Assembly (NCBI GenBank): GCA_947454695.1
Contig: CANGMW010000147.1
Location: forward strand, 1-6,440
DNA from: Comamonadaceae bacterium
GTDB lineage: Bacteria > Pseudomonadota > Gammaproteobacteria > Burkholderiales > Burkholderiaceae_C
Length of the DNA: 6,440 nucleotides
Direction of reading: 5' to 3'
The stretch's first letter is position 1; each line of letters opens with the position of its first letter. The notes under the pieces were generated by a model. That model ran no database searches. It was not told the origin of the DNA and saw only the letters and a list, made by a program, of their open reading frames with translations. Positions 1-4,862 of this stretch are shown here, one piece after another. The translations under genes and the position numbers were made by a program.

Positions 1-225
1 AAAACCGCGCTGGCGGGCCTCGTGGCGTTTTGTCGACAGCACGACATGGCGCAGATTGATTGCCAGCAAAACACCCAGCATCTGGCCTCGCTGGGTGCGC
101 GTGAAGTGCCGCGTGAACAGTTCTTGCAAGCCATCGCGCAGGCCCAGAAAAGGCCAGCGCCGCATTGGAAATTTGAGCCGATATACTGGCAAAACATCCT
201 GCCCGAACCCAGCACATCAAGTTGA
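1..225 (+). CDS. aat: Leucyl/phenylalanyl-tRNA--protein transferase, C-terminal fragment (5' end outside window)
   Basis: This is the last 74 codons of Aat, open from the left edge in frame 1 and ending at TGA 223-225. The enzyme moves Leu (or Phe) from aminoacyl-tRNA onto proteins whose N-terminus is Lys or Arg, producing a type 2 N-degron for ClpS/ClpAP in the cytoplasm. The fragment carries the family's C-terminal signature: a KTALAGLVAFCRQH stretch, then IDCQQNTQHLASLGAREVPR, where the invariant IDCQQ...HL.SLGA block is plain to see. Family members are about 230-250 residues, so roughly the last third is present. The stop codon overlaps the TTG start of bpt (TTGA, 222-225), implying one transcript and translational coupling. 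Identity is judged from remembered family motifs and is secure; no defect is seen in the part present. Confidence 0.93.
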   Translation, partial: KTALAGLVAFCRQHDMAQIDCQQNTQHLASLGAREVPREQFLQAIAQAQKRPAPHWKFEPIYWQNILPEPSTSS

Positions 226-950
226 CGAACCTTACGGAACTTCCACTCCAGCGCCTGCAGTTTTATTCAACGGCGCCCTACCCCTGCAGCTACTTGAGTC
301 ATCGGCAGGCGCGCTCCCAAGTGGCCACGCCCAGCCACCTTATCAACAACGTCACGTACTCAGAACTGGTCACCCAAGGCTTTAGGCGCAGCGGGGTCTT
401 CACCTACCGGCCGCACTGCGACGGCTGTCAGGCCTGTTTGCCGTTGCGTGTTGTGGTCAACAAATTTGCGCCTACCCGCAGTCAACGCCGTGCTTGGAAA
501 CAGCACCAAAGCCTTCAAACAAGGGTTTTAAAGCTGTGTTTCCAGCCGGAGCACTACGACTTGTACTTGCGCTACCAAAACAGCAAGCACGCGGGTGGCG
601 GCATGGACCAAGACAGCATTGACCAGTACAACCAGTTTCTCTTGCAAAGCCGGGTGAATTCGCGCTTGGTGGAGTTCCGAGATCCCAGCCCGGACGGCGA
701 ACCCGGTGCCTTGCGCATGGTGTCCATCTTGGATGTTCTGGACGATGGTCTGTCGGCCGTCTACACGTTTTATGACCCTGATCCTCGCGCCAGTCTGGGC
801 ACCTACAACGTGTTGTGGCAAATCGAACAGGCGCGCTTGCTGGGGCTGCCTCACCTCTACCTGGGCTACTGGATCGAAGGCAGTCCAAAGATGAATTACA
901 AAGCTCGGTTTGTTCCGCATCAAGTCTTGCACGACGACGTTTGGCAGTAA
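222..950 (+). CDS. bpt: Aspartate/glutamate leucyltransferase (bacterial ATE-like protein transferase)
   Basis: A 242-residue protein of the bacterial arginyl/leucyl-transferase family. It attaches Leu from Leu-tRNA to proteins with N-terminal Asp or Glu, making them ClpS/ClpAP substrates; it complements Aat, whose gene lies directly upstream. The N-terminal ATE domain (about residues 12-85) shows APYPCSYL, RSGVFTYRPHCDGCQAC and RSQRRAWK. The C-terminal GNAT-like half (about 110-240) shows YTFYDPD, LGTYNVLWQIE, GLPHLYLGYWIEG and KMNYKARF. The four cysteines C22, C66, C69 and C72 form a PC...CxxCxxC pattern. The start is TTG 222-224, chosen because homologues, as I recall them, begin M-T-x-L-x-E-L-P-L and because it overlaps the aat stop. 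No good Shine-Dalgarno precedes it, so initiation probably depends on ribosomes finishing aat. Length is normal for the family (about 235-250). Confidence 0.93.
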   Translation: MTNLTELPLQRLQFYSTAPYPCSYLSHRQARSQVATPSHLINNVTYSELVTQGFRRSGVFTYRPHCDGCQACLPLRVVVNKFAPTRSQRRAWKQHQSLQTRVLKLCFQPEHYDLYLRYQNSKHAGGGMDQDSIDQYNQFLLQSRVNSRLVEFRDPSPDGEPGALRMVSILDVLDDGLSAVYTFYDPDPRASLGTYNVLWQIEQARLLGLPHLYLGYWIEGSPKMNYKARFVPHQVLHDDVWQ

Positions 951-990
951 GACCTGCCGCCTGCTTGCGCTGCCAAAGGGGACCCGCATC

Positions 991-1030
991 TCATGGCGCA
1001 TGATTTATCATTTCACATGGTAAGATGAAT
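991..1030. promoter_or_regulatory. Cluster of overlapping inverted repeats before the IclR-family gene (candidate operator/promoter)
   Basis: Three short dyads overlap in 40 bases: TCATG-GCG-CATGA (991-1003, perfect 5-bp arms), ATGAT-TT-ATCAT (1000-1011, perfect 5-bp arms) and CATTTCAC-ATG-GTAAGATG (1009-1027, 6 of 8 pairs). CATGG also recurs as a direct repeat at 992-996 and 1016-1020. Possible -10 boxes are TATCAT (1006-1011) and TAAGAT (1021-1026), but neither has a good -35. IclR-family proteins commonly bind short palindromes in their own promoters, so autoregulation is a reasonable inference, not shown. Confidence 0.4.
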
Positions 1031-1050
1031 GCAGGATACCGGAGAAGTTC

Positions 1051-1833
1051 ATGAAGAAAAAAGACCCTGATGTCGCGGCAACGCCTACTGTGCAGGTCAT
1101 TGAGCGGATGTTCACCCTGATCGATGTGCTGGCCTCCAAAGAGGAGGCTATTTCGCTTAAAGAAATCAGCGAAAAAACAGGATTGCACCCCTCCACCACA
1201 CACCGAATCCTGAATGATTTGGCCACCGGGCGATTTGTCGATCGCCCGCAACCCGGAACCTACCGGCTGGGCATGCGGCTCTTGGAATTGGGCAATCTGG
1301 TCAAGGCAAGACTCAACGTGCGAGATGCGGCCATTGCCCCCATGCGCGAACTGCACCGCCTGATTCAACAGCCTGTGAACCTGAGCATGCGACAAGGCGA
1401 TGAGATCGTTTATATCGAGCGCACGTACAGCGAACGCTCGGGCATGCAAGTGGTGCGCGCCATTGGTGGACGCGCGCCATTGCACCTCACTTCTGTAGGC
1501 AAGCTTTTCCTCTCCGATGATGACCCCCAGCGCGTGCGCGCCTATGCAGCACGCACCGGCTTGAGTGGACACACCAAAAACAGCATCACCCAACTGGCTG
1601 TGCTGGAGCGGGAACTGGCCAAAGTGCGCCAATACCGTTCGGCTCATGACAATGAGGAGTTGGAATTGGGCGTGCACTGCATGGCAGCCGGAATTTATGA
1701 CGACCAATCCAAGCTGGTCGCCGGGCTGTCGATTTCAGCCCCCACGGGACGCTTGGATAAAGAGTGGCTGCCTAAGCTGCAAGCCGTCGCCAACGAGATT
1801 TCTAAGGTGATGGGCTACCGTGCAGAGAACTAG
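1051..1833 (+). CDS. IclR-family transcriptional regulator, target unknown
   Basis: A 260-residue protein with the two-domain IclR layout. The N-terminal winged helix-turn-helix covers about residues 13-75: TVQVIERMFTLIDVLA, then ISLKEISEKTGLHPSTTHRILNDL as the recognition region, and the wing ending GTYRLGMRLLELG. The effector-binding domain covers about 80-255 with LTSVGKLFL, the family-typical ELGVHCMAAGIYDD (C210) and LVAGLSISAPTGRL. Such proteins are cytoplasmic dimers that repress or activate catabolic and stress genes on binding small aromatic or carboxylic ligands. The start ATG 1051 has GGAG at 1041-1044 with good spacing. There is no divergently transcribed neighbour, the usual IclR target, so neither ligand nor regulon can be read from context. 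The gene is 100 bases from bpt and convergent with pbpG. Family certain; specific function unassigned. Confidence 0.92.
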   Translation: MKKKDPDVAATPTVQVIERMFTLIDVLASKEEAISLKEISEKTGLHPSTTHRILNDLATGRFVDRPQPGTYRLGMRLLELGNLVKARLNVRDAAIAPMRELHRLIQQPVNLSMRQGDEIVYIERTYSERSGMQVVRAIGGRAPLHLTSVGKLFLSDDDPQRVRAYAARTGLSGHTKNSITQLAVLERELAKVRQYRSAHDNEELELGVHCMAAGIYDDQSKLVAGLSISAPTGRLDKEWLPKLQAVANEISKVMGYRAEN

Positions 1834-1853
1834 CGCCTAGGGGTGCCGTTCTC
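1825..1853 (+). terminator. Hairpin spanning the IclR-family stop codon (weak or unconventional terminator)
   Basis: GAGAAC (1825-1830) pairs perfectly with GTTCTC (1848-1853). Inside it GCGCC (1833-1837) pairs with GGTGC (1842-1846, one G-T), closing a four-base TAGG loop. The TAG stop (1831-1833) is within the structure. No T-run follows on either strand, so it is not a standard intrinsic terminator. It may protect mRNA 3' ends or act with Rho between the two convergent genes. Confidence 0.35.
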
Positions 1854-1927
1854 GCGGGGCGACGACCAGAACTCTAACGAGTGCGCCATGAGAAACGCCC
1901 ACCCATCATTCTTCGCAGACAAGGCCG

Positions 1928-3007
1928 TTATTTGATTGCCAGTTGCTGGAAGAACGCGTCATCAGCGGATATGTTGGGCTGAATGACAGAAGTTTTCGCT
2001 GGAATAGTTTCCACCCAACGCTTCACACGCTCGGCATCAGCTATCCGGCTGAATTTACCAGCCGAATCCAGGAACACCATGATCAATTTGCGCCCAGCCA
2101 CCTTGGCCTGCATGACCAGGCAGCGCCCGGCCTCAGAAATGTAGCCGGTCTTTTGAACACCAATTTCCCAGCTTGGATTTTTCACTAAAGCATTGGTGTT
2201 GTTGTACTGAAGCTTGCGACGACCAACCTCAACTTGGTAGCCGGTGGACGTGGAGTATTCGCGCAGCAAAGGGTCAGAAGACGCCACATTGACCAAAAGC
2301 GCTAAGTCGTGGGCACTGGACTGGTTTTTGCTGGACAAGCCGGTAGGCTCAACATAGCGCGTATCGCGCATCCCCAAGGCAGCTGCTTTGGCATTCATGA
2401 GGCCGACGAATTCTGATAAGCCGCCGGGGTAGGTGCGACCCAGTGCACTGGCGGCACGATTTTCACTGGACATCAGTGCCAGATGCAACAACTCTTTACG
2501 AGACAACTGAGTTCCGACGCGCAATCTGGATGAGCTGCCCTTTTCAACATCGACATCACCGTCTGATATGGTCAGAATTTCATCAAGTGGGAGTTGCGCT
2601 TCGCTGATGATGAGCCCGGTCATGAGCTTGGTCAGCGACGCGATGGGCAAAACGGCTTGCTCGTTCTTACTCAAAAGCACTTCATGGGTATCTTGATCCA
2701 TCACCAAAGCCACACTGGACTTAAGCGATAAAACATCATGGGCGCCGTGCAGTCCGGCCAGCGCGCCGAAAGAAGGTTTGGTGGGAGCAGCCACGACCCG
2801 GGTGGCCAGCTTTCGCTTCGGGCTGAAGGCCGTCTTTGCAATTTTTCGCTTGGATGCGCTTGTGGTGTCCAAATCATTTCGGACCGGGTTGCTGGCTTGG
2901 GCTGAACCGGCACACAAAAACAGGCCTAGGGTGGCCAGGGTCAAAGTTCGAAGAATGATTTGGTTCACGTTTTTAGCCTTGAATGGTTTAGCAACGGTGA
3001 TACGCAT
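1928..3007 (-). CDS. pbpG: D-alanyl-D-alanine endopeptidase (penicillin-binding protein 7 type, peptidase family S11)
   Basis: A 359-residue periplasmic low-molecular-weight PBP that cleaves D-Ala cross-links (or terminal D-Ala) in peptidoglycan. All three penicillin-binding motifs are visible: SLTK at residues 124-127 (nucleophile S124), SEN at 181-183 and KTG at 286-288. A signal peptide occupies about 14-38 with hydrophobic core ATLGLFLCAGSAQA and an AQA cleavage site after residue 38. A basic, low-complexity linker (about 40-80, rich in K/R/A/S) follows. The motif-bearing domain resembles PBP7/8 rather than the longer DacA/DacC proteins, which have an extra C-terminal domain. The ATG at 3005-3007 has only a loose GGTGAT upstream. 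An in-frame GTG at 2966-2968, preceded by AAGG, would give a tighter 25-residue signal peptide. The gene reads in the same direction as leuA, 114 bases downstream of it, but is functionally unrelated. Confidence 0.9.
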   Translation of the reverse strand: MRITVAKPFKAKNVNQIILRTLTLATLGLFLCAGSAQASNPVRNDLDTTSASKRKIAKTAFSPKRKLATRVVAAPTKPSFGALAGLHGAHDVLSLKSSVALVMDQDTHEVLLSKNEQAVLPIASLTKLMTGLIISEAQLPLDEILTISDGDVDVEKGSSSRLRVGTQLSRKELLHLALMSSENRAASALGRTYPGGLSEFVGLMNAKAAALGMRDTRYVEPTGLSSKNQSSAHDLALLVNVASSDPLLREYSTSTGYQVEVGRRKLQYNNTNALVKNPSWEIGVQKTGYISEAGRCLVMQAKVAGRKLIMVFLDSAGKFSRIADAERVKRWVETIPAKTSVIQPNISADDAFFQQLAIK

Positions 3008-3121
3008 GTTCCAATGTTATCACCTTTGACCAGTCAAATCAAAAAAACACACGCAAGATCAAGGACTTGTGCAACTCTTTTAAACAAGATTTAACAAGTC
3101 CTGACCCTTGGTCAAACCGGG
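3008..3121. repeat. leuA-pbpG intergenic region with nested inverted repeats
   Basis: The outer pair is TTTGACCA (3025-3032) and TGGTCAAA (3109-3116), 8 bp perfect. The inner pair is AGGACTTGT (3062-3070) and ACAAGTCCT (3094-3102), 9 bp perfect around a 23-base AT-rich loop. Two further local dyads exist: TTTGAC-CA-GTCAAA (3025-3038) and TGACC-CTT-GGTCA (3102-3114). On the - strand a run of seven T lies beyond the inner stem (A-run 3041-3047), but about 14 bases past it, so this is not a textbook terminator for leuA. A possible - strand promoter for pbpG is TTGACC (3110-3115) with TTAAAT (3089-3094) at a short 15-base spacing, which is weak. Confidence 0.5.
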
Positions 3122-4660
3122 TCAGCCCTGTGCGGCTACCCGATCCGCCTTGCTCTGAAGCTTGTTCAGGGCGCTGAGGTAGGCCTTTGCAGACGCGACC
3201 ACGATGTCGGGGTCCGAACCCACGCCATTGACCACGCGCCCACTGTTTTGCAAACGCACGGTCACTTCTCCCTGGCTTTCGGTCGAGCCGCTGATGGCGT
3301 TGACCGAATACAGCACCATCTCAGCCCCGCTTTTGACGTGCGATTCGATCGCTTTGAGCGAAGCGTCCACCGGGCCGTTGCCGTCTGAAGTTCCTTTGAC
3401 TTCCTTGCCATCTACCGAAAAGACGACCGTGGCCTGGGGGCGCTCGCCGGTTTCACTGTGCTGAGCCAGCGACACAAAGCTGTACTGGTCTTTGTCGCTG
3501 GAAATGTTCTCGCCGCTCACCAACGCGAGAATGTCTTCGTCAAAAATCTCGCTCTTGCGATCGGCCAGCTCCTTGAACCGGGCAAACGCCGCATTGACAT
3601 CAGCCTCACTCTCCATGGAAACGCCCAATTCTTGCAAGCGCGCTTTGAAGGCATTGCGGCCGCTCAATTTGCCCAGCACAATTTTGTTGGCACTCCAGCC
3701 GACGTCTTCAGCGCGCATGATCTCGTAGGTATCGCGCGCCTTTAAGACACCATCTTGGTGAATGCCCGACGCATGGGCAAACGCATTGGCGCCCACGACA
3801 GCCTTGTTGGGTTGGACCACAAAGCCCGTCGTTTGACTCACCATGCGACTTGCAGAGACGATTTGGGTGGTGTCGATACCCACCTCCAAGCCGAAATAGT
3901 CCTTGCGGGTTTTCAAGGCCATCACGACCTCTTCCAAGCTGCAGTTACCTGCCCGCTCGCCCAAGCCGTTGATGGTGCATTCGATCTGACGTGCGCCACC
4001 GATCATGACGCCAGCCAAAGAGTTGGCCACGGCCATGCCCAGATCGTTGTGGCAATGAACTGACCAGATCACTTTGTCGGCGTTGGGCACCCGTTCGCGC
4101 AAGTTCTTGATGAAGTTGCCATACAACTCCGGGATGGCATAGCCCACCGTGTCGGGGATGTTTAAGGTGGTAGCGCCCTCTTTGATCACCGCTTCGAGCA
4201 CGCGGCACAAAAAGTCGGGATCACTGCGAAAGCCATCCTCCGCACTGAACTCCACATCACCCACCAAGTTGCGTGCGAAGCGAACTGCCAGCTTGGCCTG
4301 CTCCAAGACCTCCTCAGGCGACATGCGCAACTTTTTTTCCATGTGCAGCGGCGAGGTCGCAATAAAGGTGTGGATACGCGCACGTTGCGCGTCTTTCAGT
4401 GCTTCAGCAGCGCGGGAAATGTCCCGGTCATTGGCGCGCGACAAAGAACACACGGTCGAGTCCTTGATGACCCGGGCAATGCCTTGGATCGCCTCAAAGT
4501 CACCGCTGGAGCTGGCGGCAAAACCAGCCTCAATCACATCCACCTTCAGGCGCTCGAGTTGACGCGCAATGCGCAGCTTCTCGTCACGGGTCATGGACGC
4601 GCCGGGCGACTGCTCGCCGTCACGCAAGGTAGTGTCAAATATGATCAACTTATCGGTCAT
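3122..4660 (-). CDS. leuA: 2-isopropylmalate synthase
   Basis: A 512-residue cytoplasmic enzyme that condenses acetyl-CoA with 2-oxoisovalerate to 2-isopropylmalate, the committed step of leucine synthesis. The N-terminal TIM barrel (about 1-270) holds DTTLRDGEQSPG (residues 9-20, with metal ligand D14), HCHND (H202 and H204 as metal ligands) and GLGERAGNCSLEE (N239 region). The linker subdomain carries HASGIHQDG (296-304, catalytic histidine region). The C-terminal LeuA dimer/allosteric domain (about 375-505), which binds leucine for feedback inhibition, is complete, ending near GSDPDIVVASAKAYLSALN. Length is normal for the roughly 510-520-residue bacterial form. The ATG at 4658-4660 has AGGAG (+ strand 4667-4671) six bases upstream, so the start is firm. 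Expression is predicted to be controlled by the attenuator immediately upstream, in addition to feedback inhibition. pssA precedes it on the same strand. Confidence 0.97.
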   Translation of the reverse strand: MTDKLIIFDTTLRDGEQSPGASMTRDEKLRIARQLERLKVDVIEAGFAASSSGDFEAIQGIARVIKDSTVCSLSRANDRDISRAAEALKDAQRARIHTFIATSPLHMEKKLRMSPEEVLEQAKLAVRFARNLVGDVEFSAEDGFRSDPDFLCRVLEAVIKEGATTLNIPDTVGYAIPELYGNFIKNLRERVPNADKVIWSVHCHNDLGMAVANSLAGVMIGGARQIECTINGLGERAGNCSLEEVVMALKTRKDYFGLEVGIDTTQIVSASRMVSQTTGFVVQPNKAVVGANAFAHASGIHQDGVLKARDTYEIMRAEDVGWSANKIVLGKLSGRNAFKARLQELGVSMESEADVNAAFARFKELADRKSEIFDEDILALVSGENISSDKDQYSFVSLAQHSETGERPQATVVFSVDGKEVKGTSDGNGPVDASLKAIESHVKSGAEMVLYSVNAISGSTESQGEVTVRLQNSGRVVNGVGSDPDIVVASAKAYLSALNKLQSKADRVAAQG

Positions 4661-4666
4661 GGCTTT

Positions 4667-4671
4667 CTCCT
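4667..4671 (-). promoter_or_regulatory. leuA ribosome binding site
   Basis: AGGAG on the - strand, followed by six bases and the leuA ATG. It lies outside the terminator hairpin and T-tract, so the attenuator should act on transcription rather than by hiding this site. Confidence 0.8.
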
Positions 4672-4695
4672 GTCATCTCGTCAAGGTTTGAATAT

Positions 4696-4733
4696 ACAAA
4701 ACAAAAGGCCCGTAGCGGAAGCTTACGGGCCTT
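4696..4733 (-). terminator. Intrinsic terminator of the leuA attenuator
   Basis: On the - strand AAGGCCCGTA (4733-4724) pairs perfectly with TACGGGCCTT (4714-4705), a 10-bp GC-rich stem. The 9-base apical region can itself close with two more pairs (GC 4722-4721 with GC 4716-4715). The tail TTTTGTTTTG (4706-4697) follows at once. It lies between the leader ORF and leuA, 36 bases from the leuA start, where an attenuator terminator is expected. Confidence 0.88.
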
Positions 4734-4769
4734 GGTGAAAAATACGCGCGCGCTATTCTTCTTGCCCGT
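4725..4769 (-). promoter_or_regulatory. Antiterminator pairing of the leuA attenuator
   Basis: Two pairing blocks compete with the terminator. ACGGGC (4769-4764, in the His-Gly-Gln codons of the leader ORF) pairs with GCCCGT (4730-4725), which is the core of the terminator's 5' arm. GAAGAATA (4761-4754) pairs with TATTTTTC (4744-4737), eight pairs with one G-U, closing over a GCGCGCGCG loop. The two structures are mutually exclusive at 4725-4730. A ribosome stalled on the Leu codons (4794-4777) leaves this free to form. A ribosome reaching the stop (4755-4753) covers it, so the terminator forms. Pairings are read by eye; energies were not computed. Confidence 0.75.
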
Positions 4770-4809
4770 GGTAGGACAGCAGAATTAGCAGTAGTGCGAA
4801 CGATTTCAT
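4753..4809 (-). CDS. leuA leader peptide (leucine attenuator)
   Basis: An 18-codon ORF, MKSFALLLILLSYHGQEE, with stop TAG at 4753-4755. Codons 6-11 are CTA CTG CTA ATT CTG CTG, five Leu codons and one Ile, including two CTA codons that are usually rare in GC-rich betaproteobacteria. It is followed by the competing antiterminator and terminator structures and then leuA, so its role is to sense charged Leu-tRNA through ribosome stalling. The peptide itself probably has no function. It has no recognisable Shine-Dalgarno sequence upstream (the bases before the ATG read TTGTGTTACATTGACTTT), which suggests a leaderless transcript or weak initiation. Attenuators of this kind before leuA are known in proteobacteria; this particular peptide I do not recognise. 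Confidence 0.85.
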   Translation of the reverse strand: MKSFALLLILLSYHGQEE

Positions 4810-4815
4810 AAAGTC

Positions 4816-4824
4816 AATGTAACA
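4816..4824 (-). promoter_or_regulatory. Extended -10 promoter element for the leuA leader
   Basis: TGTTACATT on the - strand matches the extended -10 pattern TGnTAtaaT, with TACATT at 4821-4816. Six bases (GACTTT) separate it from the leader ATG, so the predicted start of transcription is the A of that ATG at 4809. No good -35 is found 16-18 bases upstream (CAACGC or neighbours), which fits an extended -10 promoter. Transcription could also arrive from pssA. Confidence 0.5.
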
Positions 4825-4833
4825 CAAGTTGTG
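4823..4833. repeat. 11-base palindrome CACAAGTTGTG in the leuA leader promoter
   Basis: Perfect 5-bp arms CACAA and TTGTG flank one central base, directly upstream of and touching the extended -10 element. It could be an operator half of the leuA promoter; no regulator is identifiable from the sequence. Confidence 0.35.
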
Positions 4834-4834
4834 A

Positions 4835-4862
4835 GCCCGCGTTGACGCGCCCGTGACGCGGC
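4835..4862 (-). other. GC-rich hairpin immediately after the pssA stop codon
   Basis: GCCCGCGT (4835-4842) pairs with ACGCGGC (4856-4862), seven pairs with one bulged C, around a 13-base loop. TGACGCG also occurs twice as a direct repeat (4843-4849 and 4854-4860). No T-run follows on the - strand, so it is not a clear terminator. It may be a 3'-end stabiliser or a partial transcription barrier between pssA and the leuA leader. Confidence 0.35.

Noticed and set aside
528..1001. - strand open frame of 157 residues opposite bpt
   Set aside because: Antisense to a well-conserved transferase gene; the translation has no family motifs.
991..1707. Long - strand open frame (238 residues) opposite the IclR-family gene
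   Set aside because: It lies antisense to a clear IclR-family protein, shows no recognisable domain and has a composition typical of a shadow frame.
1871..1882. ACTC-TAAC-GAGT hairpin as a terminator for the PBP7 gene
   Set aside because: Only four pairs and no T-run on the - strand; too weak to call.
4343..4738. + strand open frame running from leuA into the attenuator
   Set aside because: Antisense to leuA and ends inside the terminator hairpin; no domain or supporting ribosome site.
4745..4752. Alternating CGCGCGCG tract as a possible Z-DNA or special site
   Set aside because: It is only eight bases and is better explained as the loop of the antiterminator hairpin.
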